A DNA stretch of 64,000 nucleotides from Lacipirellula parvula (GCF_009177095.1 NZ_AP021861.1:4880501-4944500); one strand, 5' to 3'. Shown: positions 25,636 to 34,239, numbered from the stretch's first letter. The notes: a model not told the origin generated them from the sequence alone. Program-made: numbers and translations.

Positions 25636-27054
25636 ATGGTTCAACGGTTACGCCTTCTCGCACTCGCCGCAGCGATTGTTCCCGCCCCGGCAGCGCTCGC
25701 CGCCGACTTCGGCTTCTTCGGCCGTAGCGGCGACGCGATCGAAATCAATCTCGCCGGCCTCCCGGGAGTCTCGCCCGGTTCGACGTTCTCGGATCTCAAC
25801 CTCAGCAGCTTCACCGGTCATACGGTGCTCACGAGCGACCTCCTCACGGCTCAACCATTCGCCAATTCCGGACGATTTTGGGTCTTTCCGAACCCCGCCC
25901 GTAACACGGCCGCACTCGGCGATGTGAATACAACGGCGCGCGGCTTCCAAGGCGTGCTGAATGGCAGCCTGCTCGTCAACGGCGTGTCGCAAACGTTCAG
26001 CGTCACCGTGCAACCCGGCTATACGGGCGCCGGCGCCGGCTCGGTTGGCCAAAGCTCCGAAAGCCAAGGGCGGGCCGCAAACAATCCGCTCTTCGTCGCT
26101 CAACAGCAACAGCGGCTCCGCTACTTTGGATTCGTCAGCGAAGGGGGCGCCCCGGTCGCCGTCGACGCCGACTTCGGCGCAGGCACGGCCACGGCGCTCA
26201 AGACCTTTCAGGGCGCCTTCATCGGCGGCATCAACACGACGCAAGCCAACGCCGACGGCATCATCGGCCCCACCACGGCCGGCTGGCTGAACGCGCAGAA
26301 CGCGCCGACCTTCCAAAAAATCGTGCCGACTTCGGCATACACTGTCTCAGCCGTGTCGGAAAGTTACGCCACCAGTTGGACGCTCGACCTGATCGCCAAG
26401 GGATCGATCAACGCGAAAGCCGCGACGGGAATCACGCAACGCATTACTGCTCTCTCGACGGTCGACGGCTATGGCTCGTCTCAGTGGCACTCGACGCATC
26501 TCGTCGGCACCGACATCGATCTGGCGACGGCCGCTTCCACCCACAACTGGGGCAACGGCGTTACCAGCACCGACGAAGCGAACGTCATCAAGCACGCCGT
26601 CGCGTTCGCCGACACCGTGGCCAGCGGCCACGTCATCCGCTTCATCACGTCGAACCAAGACATTTACGACGGCATCCACGCGGCCCGGCCGAGCGTACCG
26701 TTGTACTACGACACCTCGGGCGGCCATCAAGACCACCTCCACATCGACGTCGGCCCGCCGACGCGCGTCGCCGGCCGCACGAACCTCATCGGCGACTTCA
26801 ATCTCGACGACGTCGTCAACGCGCAAGACCTCGCCGTTTGGGAACAGTACGTCGGCGCCAACTTCACGGGCGGCGACTTCCTCACCTGGCAGCGAAACTT
26901 CGGCCGTAGCCAGCCGGTAATCGGCGCTGAAGTAGCGGTGCAAAGCATCCCGGAGCCGAGCGCCGCACTCCTGCTCGCCCTCGCCGCCCCGCTGCTGGCC
27001 ACGCGTAGGTTGGGCTTTCAGCCCGACAGCCCCTCCGCAGCGTCCTCCCCCTGA
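25636..27054 (+). CDS. Secreted LAS-type metallopeptidase with peptidoglycan-binding, dockerin-like and PEP-CTERM parts
   Basis: The product has 472 residues. Residues 1-23 are a signal peptide. Residues about 155-222 resemble a peptidoglycan-binding domain (LRYFGFVSEGG, DADFGAGTATALKTFQ, GIIGPTTAGWLN). Residues about 240-375 contain the LAS (lysostaphin/D-Ala-D-Ala) zinc motif: STHLVGTDID (H288, D295) and HLH (H367, H369). It may therefore cut peptidoglycan cross-links. A dockerin-like stretch (GDFNLDDVVNAQDLAVW, DFLTWQRNFG) and a PEP-CTERM tail (IPEPSAALLLALAAPLLA) follow. The final residues (RRLGFQPDSP) are encoded by a REP-like CTTTCAGCCC hairpin, so the C-terminus beyond the anchor looks extended. 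Confidence 0.75.
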   Translation: MVQRLRLLALAAAIVPAPAALAADFGFFGRSGDAIEINLAGLPGVSPGSTFSDLNLSSFTGHTVLTSDLLTAQPFANSGRFWVFPNPARNTAALGDVNTTARGFQGVLNGSLLVNGVSQTFSVTVQPGYTGAGAGSVGQSSESQGRAANNPLFVAQQQQRLRYFGFVSEGGAPVAVDADFGAGTATALKTFQGAFIGGINTTQANADGIIGPTTAGWLNAQNAPTFQKIVPTSAYTVSAVSESYATSWTLDLIAKGSINAKAATGITQRITALSTVDGYGSSQWHSTHLVGTDIDLATAASTHNWGNGVTSTDEANVIKHAVAFADTVASGHVIRFITSNQDIYDGIHAARPSVPLYYDTSGGHQDHLHIDVGPPTRVAGRTNLIGDFNLDDVVNAQDLAVWEQYVGANFTGGDFLTWQRNFGRSQPVIGAEVAVQSIPEPSAALLLALAAPLLATRRLGFQPDSPSAASSP

Positions 27055-27080
27055 GTCCGCAAACGCGTATCAAGCTCCCC

Positions 27081-27503
27081 GTGAAACCTCGCGTCACTTT
27101 CATCACCCTTGGCGTCGACGACCTCGAACGAGCCGTCGCCTTCTACCGCGACGGCCTCGGCCTCGCGACGCCCGGCATCATCGGCCAAGAATTTGAGCAT
27201 GGCGCCGTGGCGTTCTTTGACATGCAGCCGGGCCTGAAACTCGCCCTCTTCCCGCGCGCCAGCCTCGCCCGCGACGCCACGATTCCACAGGGCCCGCGCA
27301 GCAGCACGGAGTTCGCGCTCGCGCACAACGTCGCCTCGCGCGAAGAAGCGGACGCGCTCATGCAGCAAGCCGTCGCCGCCGGCGCCGAGATCATCAAACC
27401 AGCCCAAGACACCTTCTGGGGCGGCTACGCCGGCTACTTCGCCGACCCCGACGGCCACCTCTGGGAAGTGGCGTGGAATCCGAATCTGCTGCCTGACGAC
27501 TGA
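27081..27503 (+). CDS. VOC-family protein (glyoxalase/bleomycin-resistance fold)
   Basis: The product has 140 residues, starting at GTG 27081, 26 bp after the previous stop. It has the paired beta-alpha-beta-beta-beta units of the vicinal oxygen chelate fold: VTFITLGVDDLERAVAFYRDGLGL in the first half and GYFADPDGHLWEVAWNP at the end, where the Glu is a typical metal ligand. Members act as glyoxalases, dioxygenases or drug-binding proteins; this subgroup is usually annotated only as VOC family. It may be cotranscribed with the gene upstream, but no functional link is apparent. Confidence 0.85.
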   Translation: MKPRVTFITLGVDDLERAVAFYRDGLGLATPGIIGQEFEHGAVAFFDMQPGLKLALFPRASLARDATIPQGPRSSTEFALAHNVASREEADALMQQAVAAGAEIIKPAQDTFWGGYAGYFADPDGHLWEVAWNPNLLPDD

Positions 27504-27522
27504 GGCACTTTCACTCTCCTTT

Positions 27523-27547
27523 GGGTGCCACTGGCATCTTGCCAGTG
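27523..27547. repeat. Short GCCACTGGC hairpin
   Basis: GGGTGCCACTGGCATCTTGC continues to CAGTG; CACTGGCA pairs with TGCCAGTG. It matches one end of the longer elements at 29374 and 32281 and lies between the converging VOC and lrgB genes. Confidence 0.75.
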
Positions 27548-27622
27548 CTGACGCGCCGAGTGAATTCTCACTTCAATTCAGATAGCGTGCGATAGCGTCC
27601 ACACAAACGTCCGCGACATTGA

Positions 27623-28330
27623 TCAAGAAATCCCAATCGCCTTCATCGCCAGCGGAATCAGCACCGCCGCCGCCACGGCATGCAGCCCGATCGCCAGGCC
27701 CGCAAACGCGCCGGTTTCATTCCCATCTTGAAACGCCCTCGCCACGCCCGCCCCGTGCGCCGACATCCCCAGCGCTAGTCCCTCCGCCGCCGCCGACGGT
27801 GGGCCGAGAACTCGCCCCGTTACGGCCAGCACGCCCGGAATCGTGATCGCGCCAAACACGCCGGTGATGATGACGATGCTCGCCGTCAGAGTTGGGTTGC
27901 CGCCGAACTGCTCGGCCACCGCCATCGCGACCGGAGTCGTCACGCTCCTGGGCGCCAGCGACGCGATGAGCGACTTCCCCGCTTTCGCTGCCAGCAACAT
28001 CCCGAGGGTGACGACCAAGCTCGTCACCGCGGCGGCCAATGTCGCGCCCGCCAGCGGCACGAGCACCGCTCGCACGCGTTGTCGCTGCTCGTACAACGGC
28101 ACCGCTAGTGCGATCGTTGCGGGCCCTAACAAGAAGTGCAGCAACTGGACGCCGGCAAAATAATCGCGGTACTCAATCCCACGCAGCAACAGGCACGGCA
28201 CAATCAGCGCCACCGCCCACAACAGCGGATTGAAAACCGCGCGCCGCCCCGACCAGCGGAATAGCGCTTCGGCAAGTTCGTAACAGACCAGCGTGATGGT
28301 CAGAGAGAACAGTGCGAGCTGCGAAATCAC
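27623..28330 (-). CDS. lrgB: LrgB-family membrane protein
   Basis: The product has 235 residues with about seven membrane segments and fits LrgB/CidB (YohK). Visible traits are FNPLLWAVALIVPCLLLRG, LHFLLGPATIALAVPLY, LAPRSVTTPVAMAVAEQFGG and the conserved GLALGMSAHGAGVARAF. It acts with LrgA in the inner membrane; the pair is linked in firmicutes to control of murein hydrolase export and cell death, and in other organisms to glycolate or pyruvate transport. The GTG start overlaps the stop of lrgA by four bases (28327-28330), so the two are translationally coupled. Confidence 0.92.
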   Translation of the reverse strand: MISQLALFSLTITLVCYELAEALFRWSGRRAVFNPLLWAVALIVPCLLLRGIEYRDYFAGVQLLHFLLGPATIALAVPLYEQRQRVRAVLVPLAGATLAAAVTSLVVTLGMLLAAKAGKSLIASLAPRSVTTPVAMAVAEQFGGNPTLTASIVIITGVFGAITIPGVLAVTGRVLGPPSAAAEGLALGMSAHGAGVARAFQDGNETGAFAGLAIGLHAVAAAVLIPLAMKAIGIS

Positions 28331-28692
28331 GAAGCCCCATCCTTTCGCCGCCCGCCAAGTGCATCAAACGTCAGCGCCGCTGCCAAGGCCGTCGCCCAGG
28401 TGGTCGCCACCAGCACCGCCAATAGCAGCGGCCCGTGGCTGGCAATGTCGCCGAAGATCGCCATGACGCCGACGCTCGCCGGCACGAAGAATAACAGCAT
28501 GTTCCGCAGCAGCGTGTGCGAAAACGGCGCGATCCGCGCATGCAATCCCGGTATGAGGCAAAGGGCCACGAATAGGCCAACGCCGCCAATCACCGTCCCC
28601 GGCACAGGTAACCCGCTGGCGCGCGCCGCCAATTCGCCGGCATACTGCGCCGAAACCAGCACCATGAACGGGAACACCGCGGAGAGATTCAT
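28327..28692 (-). CDS. lrgA: LrgA/CidA-family membrane protein
   Basis: From the ATG at 28690-28692 the product has 121 residues and four membrane helices. GLPVPGTVIGGVGLFVALCL is the conserved second-helix region of the LrgA/CidA (holin-like) family, and FFVPASVGVMAIFG is the third-helix region. It is the partner of LrgB encoded directly downstream with a 4-nt overlap. A TetR-type regulator is read divergently 75 bp away and probably controls this operon. Confidence 0.9.
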   Translation of the reverse strand: MNLSAVFPFMVLVSAQYAGELAARASGLPVPGTVIGGVGLFVALCLIPGLHARIAPFSHTLLRNMLLFFVPASVGVMAIFGDIASHGPLLLAVLVATTWATALAAALTFDALGGRRKDGAS

Positions 28693-28746
28693 GCCAAGCG
28701 GCCTGAGGCGGGGGAGGGTAGGGGAGGCGGGAAATGATCGCGTGCA

Positions 28747-28769
28747 ATTGTCAGCGGAGATCGTACAAT
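28747..28769. promoter_or_regulatory. Weak candidate TetR operator between lrgA and the regulator
   Basis: ATTGT (28747-28751) and ACAAT (28765-28769) form a short dyad in the 75-bp divergent region and overlap the regulator's start codon. This is position-based and the dyad is only 5 bp per arm. Confidence 0.25.
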
Positions 28770-29373
28770 GAACTTTATGCAAAAACAAGACGCATCGTCT
28801 CGTAATGCGGTTCGCCCCGGCCGCCCCCGCAGCGTTGCCACGCAGGAGGCCATCCTCGCCGCCTCGCTACGCCTCACCGAACGAGTCGGCTACGCCCAAC
28901 TCACCATCGAGGGAATCGCCGCCGAAGCTGGCGTCGGCAAACAAACGGTCTACCGCTGGTGGCCCTCGAAGGCGGCCGTCGTGCTGGAAGCCTTTGCCCG
29001 CGACGCCCGCGCCGTGGTGAAGGTCCGCGTCACCGGCAACCTAGAGATCGACCTCGAAAAGTTCCTCATCGCCGCGTACCGCCGCCTCACCGGCCCCCGC
29101 GGCGTCGTCTTCCGCAGCCTTCTCTCCGAGGCGCTCATCAACTCCGACTTCGCGCAGCAATTCTACGACGAGTACCTGCAAAGCCGCGTCGACGACCTCA
29201 AGACGGTACTGTCGAGCGGTGCAAACGAAGCAGAAGGGTTCGAAGTCCCCGCGGAACTCGTCGAAATGATCTACGGCGCCATCTGGTACCGAATGGCGAC
29301 GAACCAAAAGCTAACGCCCGCGGCCGCCCGCCAAGTCGCCGCCGCCGCCGTAAATCTGCTGAGAGAAACATAA
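28768..29373 (+). CDS. TetR-family transcriptional regulator, divergent to lrgAB
   Basis: The product has 201 residues. The N-terminal helix-turn-helix is clear: ILAASLRLTERVGYAQLTIEG, then IAAEAGVGKQTVYRWWPSKAA. The C-terminal half is a TetR ligand-binding/dimerisation domain, similar to the TetR_C_11-type tail (FRSLLSEALINSDFAQQFYDEY). The start at 28768 has GGAG nine bases upstream; an ATG at 28777 is an alternative. Its divergent position next to lrgAB suggests local repression of that operon in response to an unknown small molecule. Confidence 0.9.
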   Translation: MNFMQKQDASSRNAVRPGRPRSVATQEAILAASLRLTERVGYAQLTIEGIAAEAGVGKQTVYRWWPSKAAVVLEAFARDARAVVKVRVTGNLEIDLEKFLIAAYRRLTGPRGVVFRSLLSEALINSDFAQQFYDEYLQSRVDDLKTVLSSGANEAEGFEVPAELVEMIYGAIWYRMATNQKLTPAAARQVAAAAVNLLRET

Positions 29374-29515
29374 GGGTGCCACTGGCGTGTCGCCAGTGCA
29401 GAAGCACCACATCGGCGTGCCTAAGAACCGACCCACAAGCAGCCCGCAGTGAAAGGCATCCTGCTGCCTGCTAACCTTGTCACCGCCTCTCACTGGCAAG
29501 ATGCCAGTGCCACCC
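29374..29515. repeat. MITE-like element, 142 bp, with GGGTGCCACTGGC ends
   Basis: It begins GGGTGCCACTGGC right after the TAA of the TetR gene and ends GCCAGTGCCACCC. The interior shares order and words with the element at 32281 (GCGTGCCTAA, ACAAGCAGCC, CTGCTGCCTGC, TCTCACTGGCAAGATGCCAG). No coding potential. Confidence 0.82.
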
Positions 29516-29568
29516 ACTGCAACAGGACGGCACAGCCGCAAGAGGCTGCTCAACTTCACCCCGGACGC

Positions 29569-30948
29569 CTACTCCCCATAAAAATCAACCCGCTGAATCC
29601 TCATCCCCTCCGCCGGCGCCAGCGAAAAGAAGACCACTGACTCGCCACTCACCTCGATTCGTCCCGCGAGCCCACGCTCGGCCCGTACCTCAATCGCCGC
29701 CGTGTGAACTGCCAGTAGGGCCTTTCGCAGTTTCGCTAGCAGTTCCGTCAGATCCATATCGAGCGGCACGTTGTAAGCAAACAACTCCGCTGGCAGCGCC
29801 GCCGCATCGCTCCGCACCGCCGCCACAAGCGCCTCGCCGCGCCGCAGCACCAACTCTTCCCCATGCACCAGCGGTGCAATTGCCCGCGGCGAGTCGGCTT
29901 GAATCTCCAGCCACAACTCGCGACACAATTCATTCGCGGGGAAGTAAGTGACGTTCCCCAGCGCGATCACGCCAATCCCGCGCGTCTGCGACCAGCTCAT
30001 GTGGCTTCCAAACCCCGGCAGCCCGCCAGAGTGCCCCACGAACCACTCCTGCCCGATAAAGTTTCCGCGCAGGCCGTAGCCATAACCCATCGCATTCGTC
30101 GCGCGACCGACCGAATCGATCGGGTGCATCACGGCCGTTAGCCGCTCCATTTCTCGTCGTGAACTCGCCGCCAGCACTTGTTCGAATTGCGAACTGCGAG
30201 CGCTGTGCATTTCATGCGCATCAGTGAAGAACCCGACCCACCGCGCGAGGTCGCGCGACGTCGAACAAAGTCCGCCAAACACAGCCAAGTCCGACTCGAC
30301 GTGAAACTCCGTCTCCGCCCGAAACCCCTCGCCCGCCCGGCGAAACCCGGCGGCGCCGCGCGGCGTCCTATTGTCGCCCGTCGCATACTTCCAACTCGTC
30401 TGCTCCATCCCTAGCGGCCATAGCAACTCTCGCTCGATGTACTCAAGCGCACTCACCCCCGCGATATTCGAGATCACGCGACCGAGCAGCATGTACCCCA
30501 AGTTCGAGTACTGATACTCCTCGCCAGCGTCGTTGCTGAACTGCACGCCAGCGAACAGCTCCGCATTTAGAAACGCATCCGGCTCTCCCAACTTCCGATC
30601 AGCCCAAGGATCATCGGCCGCCGGCAAGCCGGAGCGCATCCGCAGCAGCCGTCGCACCGTCACGCGCTTCCACCGCTCATCAAGCCGCAACTCCGGCACA
30701 TACTCCGCCACGCTGCGATCGAGCTGCAACCGCCCCGCATCCCGCAATTTCAATATGGCCGCCGCCGCAAAACACTTCGTCATCGAAGCAATTCGAAACG
30801 GCGTCCCCGCGGGGTCGGCCAACTCGCCGAATTCGGCGTCGCTCTTCGACGCCACCTCCAGCAACTCGCCGTTACCACAAACCGCCGCCACGGCATGCGG
30901 CGCCGGATGCTTCTGCAGGAACTCGGCAAGCTGTGTTTTAAGAATCAT
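29569..30948 (-). CDS. Serine hydrolase of the class C beta-lactamase / D-Ala-D-Ala peptidase fold
   Basis: The product has 459 residues without an obvious signal peptide. The catalytic SxxK is SMTK at 55-58, the Tyr-x-Asn is YSN at 147-149 and the third motif is HSGG (in FVGHSGGLPGFG). Such proteins include AmpC, esterases and D-aminopeptidases. The C-terminal 90 residues form an extra beta-rich domain. Lack of an export signal argues for a cytoplasmic esterase or peptidase rather than a beta-lactamase. It has no close operon partner. Confidence 0.85.
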   Translation of the reverse strand: MILKTQLAEFLQKHPAPHAVAAVCGNGELLEVASKSDAEFGELADPAGTPFRIASMTKCFAAAAILKLRDAGRLQLDRSVAEYVPELRLDERWKRVTVRRLLRMRSGLPAADDPWADRKLGEPDAFLNAELFAGVQFSNDAGEEYQYSNLGYMLLGRVISNIAGVSALEYIERELLWPLGMEQTSWKYATGDNRTPRGAAGFRRAGEGFRAETEFHVESDLAVFGGLCSTSRDLARWVGFFTDAHEMHSARSSQFEQVLAASSRREMERLTAVMHPIDSVGRATNAMGYGYGLRGNFIGQEWFVGHSGGLPGFGSHMSWSQTRGIGVIALGNVTYFPANELCRELWLEIQADSPRAIAPLVHGEELVLRRGEALVAAVRSDAAALPAELFAYNVPLDMDLTELLAKLRKALLAVHTAAIEVRAERGLAGRIEVSGESVVFFSLAPAEGMRIQRVDFYGE

Positions 30949-31064
30949 CAGCAGGTTCGGCGCTCAGCCTGAGCATAGCACGCAACGGCCAGCGTCATCG
31001 CTCGGCGTCTTCATTACGAATTGGAAGCCCGACCGACGCCCTCGCCATTGCTCGAAGAAAAACA

Positions 31065-31202
31065 TTAGGGAACCGCCGCTTCCGGCGTGGCCCGATTTTC
31101 GATCGCACGCCCGAAGCGGTACTTCGAGTACCACAACCAACTGCTGAAGGTGAACGCTAAAATCGCAATCAACGCGATCGTGACCTTGGTTGATTTTTTC
31201 AT
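31065..31202 (-). CDS. Small single-span membrane protein
   Basis: The ATG at 31200-31202 gives 45 residues: MKKSTK, one membrane helix (VTIALIAILAFTFSSWLW), then YSKYRFGRAIENRAT. GGGAAAGCG directly precedes the start. The frame continues upstream in low-quality sequence, so I trust the short form. The function is unknown. The gene lies between the pseudouridine synthase (upstream) and the serine hydrolase, all on the minus strand, and may be cotranscribed with them. Confidence 0.5.
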   Translation of the reverse strand: MKKSTKVTIALIAILAFTFSSWLWYSKYRFGRAIENRATPEAAVP

Positions 31203-31263
31203 CGCTTTCCCACAAGTAAAAGATGAATCATCCGCGAGCGGCATGAACTCAGCCCGCAACTCG

Positions 31264-32154
31264 CTACTCGCTACTCGCAACCCACACCAGCCCCGCCAAC
31301 TCCGCCGGCAATGGCGATTCAAACCTCAGCACTTCCCCTGAGACCGGGTGCGGGAACTGCAGCATACTCGCGTGGAGCGCCAGTCGCCGCACCGGATTGG
31401 TGCGCGCGCCATATTTACCGTCGCCGACGACCGGACATCGCTCATCGGCCAAGTGGACTCGAATCTGATTCCGCCGCCCCGTTTTTAGAGTCAACTCGAC
31501 GAGCGCGTATTCCTCGCCGCGCTTCAGCACGCGATAGTGCGTCACCGCCGGCCGCGTCTGCTCGTTGGGTTGCCGCACGCTGTACACAAGGTAAGGTTGG
31601 CTCTCGTCCAAGTGCGACGAGATCACCCCCGCGCCAGCCGCCAGCTTTCCTTCGACAACCGCCAGGTAGCGTTTGTCGGCTTCATTCCATGCCCCTTGCA
31701 ACGCCTGCTTCATCTCCTCGGACCGCGCGAAGACCATCAGGCCCGACGTCTCGCGATCGAGCCGATGAACAATCCACACCCGCTCCTGGCTGCGGGGCGT
31801 ACCGTGGCGTACATACTCGATCAGGTGAGCGTAGGCCGTCCGTTCCCGCTCCGTCTCGTTCGCCATGCTCAACAAACCAGCCGGCTTGTCGATCACAATC
31901 AACGCCGCATCCTCGAACACAATCTTCATGCCGAACGGCAACAAGGCTTCGGCGCGAACTTCTTCCTTCCCCCGAATCGAGACCACATCCCCCGCCTGCA
32001 GCGGATGATTGAAACGAGTGGTCGACCGACCGTTCACCTGCACCGCCCCATGCTTGAGCCACTGCCGCACCTTCGCCTTTTTCACGTCGGCATGGCTCGA
32101 AAACAGAAAGGCCAACAGTTCGGCAGGTTGGTCAACAGTCAGAGGCGCAGGCAT
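31264..32154 (-). CDS. RluA-family pseudouridine synthase
   Basis: From the ATG at 32154 the product has 296 residues. An S4-like RNA-binding domain comes first (VRQWLKHGAVQVNGRSTTRF), then the RluA catalytic domain with HRLDRETSGLMVFAR, whose Asp is the nucleophile, and KTGRRNQIRVHLA, the conserved C-terminal motif. It isomerises uridine to pseudouridine in rRNA or tRNA; the target position cannot be inferred. An upstream frame to 32232 exists, but the S4 alignment favours the shorter start. Confidence 0.92.
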   Translation of the reverse strand: MPAPLTVDQPAELLAFLFSSHADVKKAKVRQWLKHGAVQVNGRSTTRFNHPLQAGDVVSIRGKEEVRAEALLPFGMKIVFEDAALIVIDKPAGLLSMANETERERTAYAHLIEYVRHGTPRSQERVWIVHRLDRETSGLMVFARSEEMKQALQGAWNEADKRYLAVVEGKLAAGAGVISSHLDESQPYLVYSVRQPNEQTRPAVTHYRVLKRGEEYALVELTLKTGRRNQIRVHLADERCPVVGDGKYGARTNPVRRLALHASMLQFPHPVSGEVLRFESPLPAELAGLVWVASSE

Positions 32155-32280
32155 GGCGGGTTGTGGAGCGAGGCAGGGCAGTGTGGTGGCCGGCGAGAGC
32201 TTACCAACCGGCAAGCGATCCAGTCTAACCACTCAGCCGCTCTTTTGCGTCGGTACGATCACGGCTCTGACCGGGGCGTC

Positions 32281-32431
32281 GGGTGCCACTGGCGTGCCGC
32301 CAGTGCGGAAGGACCTCAACGGCACGCCTAACGACCGATCCGCAAGCAGCCTGAAAGACGAGGTCTCCTGCTGCCTGCAATATAGGGCAAGCATTACCCC
32401 GTTTCTCACTGGCAAGATGCCAGTGGCACCC
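32281..32431. repeat. MITE-like element, 151 bp, sister of the one at 29374
   Basis: It starts GGGTGCCACTGGCGTGCCGC and ends GCCAGTGGCACCC. The interior motifs match those at 29374 in the same order (GCACGCCTAACGACCGA, GCAAGCAGCC, CTGCTGCCTGC, TCTCACTGGCAAGATGCCAG). Confidence 0.82.
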
Positions 32432-32521
32432 GAAATACCTCAGCCAATACTTCACCCAAACTCCACCGATGGTGGAGTCAACGCACGTCCTTGCATTGAG
32501 CGTCGCACGGCCTCACCACTA

Positions 32522-32567
32522 GGTGCCACTGACGTGTCGCAGTGCATAAGCCCCCCAACGACATGCC
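32522..32567. repeat. Decayed end of a GGTGCCACT element
   Basis: GGTGCCACTGACGTGTCGCA is followed by a decayed interior with CGACATGCCACT. Only one terminal arm survives. Confidence 0.55.
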
Positions 32568-32598
32568 ACTCGATTGAATTGCGAGCAACCCGGAAAAG

Positions 32599-33432
32599 CT
32601 ATCTACGTCTCACCGAAAGTTTTCGACGCCCCATTTCCTCAATTTGACGTGCGACACTCAGAACGCGATCGAGGCTAATATGTGGCACGTTTCTATTTTT
32701 GTCGCAGTAGCTTGCTAGGTACTCGTCGGACTTAGTCTCCAGACCAATTCGTTTGCAAACCAGATAACAAACCGACTCCGCCTCAAACTCCTCCACATCA
32801 TGCGAGAGGTTGCCGCGATCGGGCCACCATTTTGGATTTGGCGTCCCGAGATGGCCGCAATATAGGTGGGCCAATTCGTGCACAAGCGTCGAATACCTGG
32901 AAGATTCGTCGTGATTGGCGTTCATCAGTAGCTCGTACCTGAGCGGCACTTGAGTCTCACGGAATTCCACCGCCCCACCGTCAAACTGAGCTCGACGTAT
33001 TGATCCCGCCATTTGTGAGCCGTGTGCTGGCTGCGCCACCCTAACCCCATCTCGTCTTGCGTTCTCGATAGTAGAACTGAGTTGCGAACTAATTTTCCCT
33101 GATCGAATGCTGAACGGGGCTTCTACTTCAGCAGGTAGCGGAGCGCCCTCAGTCTCACTAACGTCGAACACAAACATTACTGGCCCCATCGGCTGCAGGA
33201 TTACGAGAGGCTGAGCATCGGGCCTGATTGTTCGTTTGTAATTCTTTCTCCATTGGTGAGCCGGCAGCACAAACCGCGCCCCTGGTTTTTGCACATGAAC
33301 AAGCATCGCATTGAATGGAGCGTACTTCCGAAATTTTGCGATGAACGCCATTAACTCGCGATAGCTTTGCGTCGTTCTATACTTTGACGCATTACTGAAA
33401 AGATCATCCAGTGCGCGCTTTCCTGCATCCAA
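32599..33432 (-). CDS. ArdC/ImmA-like protein with HELAH zinc motif, 5' end abutting an IS remnant
   Basis: The 277-residue frame uses a TTG at 33430-33432. An N-terminal ArdC-like region (MAFIAKFRKYAPFNAMLVHV, then LPAHQWRKNYKRTIRP) is followed by a zincin domain with HELAH at 185-189 and a later Glu-rich segment (DVEEFEAESVCYLV), resembling ImmA/IrrE and ArdC antirestriction proteins. ArdC proteins protect incoming DNA from host defence; IrrE-type peptidases cut repressors. The frame stays open for about 50 bases beyond the TTG up to the truncated transposase, and no ATG start or ribosome site is present, so the true 5' end may be lost. The gene is thus a likely mobile-element remnant. Confidence 0.6.
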   Translation of the reverse strand: MDAGKRALDDLFSNASKYRTTQSYRELMAFIAKFRKYAPFNAMLVHVQKPGARFVLPAHQWRKNYKRTIRPDAQPLVILQPMGPVMFVFDVSETEGAPLPAEVEAPFSIRSGKISSQLSSTIENARRDGVRVAQPAHGSQMAGSIRRAQFDGGAVEFRETQVPLRYELLMNANHDESSRYSTLVHELAHLYCGHLGTPNPKWWPDRGNLSHDVEEFEAESVCYLVCKRIGLETKSDEYLASYCDKNRNVPHISLDRVLSVARQIEEMGRRKLSVRRR

Positions 33433-33466
33433 CTCGTGCTCGCTAAGTGGAAATGCGTCGTTACCG

Positions 33467-34192
33467 CTAGCCTGAGACTGCCGTGCGCTTCATGCCCACT
33501 ATCTTGGCGGGGCTGTACTTGCGTTGTTCTTCCTTGCCCTGGCTGCCGAATATCTTCACCACTTGGCCGTAGTCGACCCGTTGGCCGAGGTTCCAAGCCA
33601 CAGCATGCTCGTAGGGAGCAAACCCATCGGTGGAGAGTTGGAACCGGCCCGACGTGGCGACGTGCAGCTTGCGGCAGAACGTGTTCGTGTCCTCCATCGT
33701 GCGGCGGCCCGAATGGAACGCGATCAAGAGTTTGGTGTGGCGTTCGATGGCCGTGAAGCAGTAGGTATCGCCGCAGCCGCCGACGTAGTTTTTGCGGGCG
33801 GCGGTCGCCTGCTTGCATAACACGTAGCTCCAGATTTCGTCTACTTGCACGTCATCGACCGGCACGCTCTTGATCTGTTCGGCCATGAACGCCTCGCAGC
33901 GCTCGCCAACGAGCGTCAGGAGCGAGAGGATGGTTTTCTTGCTGGTGTCCGTGATGCGCTCGATCGAGCGGACCGATATACCCTCGCAGAGCATTTCGAC
34001 GATCTGGGCAGCGCGGTCGAGGCCGATGCGGAGCCCGCCGAGGGTTTCGGTCGATTCCGTCCAGCTCTTGCCGCATTCCTTACAACGGAATCGCTTGGCT
34101 CCAGAGGCGGTTTTGCCGTTCGTGCGGCGGTTTTCGTGCTGACAAACGATGGCTATCACGGCTGACTTCCCACGGTTGGGAGCCAACGCCAT
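33467..34192 (-). pseudogene. IS1-like transposase, apparently truncated at the C-terminus
   Basis: The 241-residue frame carries an N-terminal zinc ribbon (CQHENRRTNGK, CKECGKSW), a helix-turn-helix (ISVRSIERITDTSKKTILSLL) and the start of a DDE domain (VDDVQVDEIWSYV, FQLSTDGFAPYEHAV). IS1-type transposases of this group normally continue after MKRTAVSG with a HIST/SYVERQNLTMR-type segment that carries the last catalytic residue. Here a TAG follows that glycine directly and the next DNA belongs to the ArdC-like frame. I therefore regard it as an inactive remnant. I see no clear terminal inverted repeats, and no second copy in the window. Confidence 0.75.
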
Positions 34193-34239
34193 AATTCAGT
34201 TCTCTAGGCTGGAATCAGGCGTAAGCTCGATTTCGGACG

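Noticed and set aside
28746-28770. TTGTCA and TACAAT as a promoter for the TetR gene
   Set aside because: The spacing is only 10 nt and the -10 overlaps the start codon.
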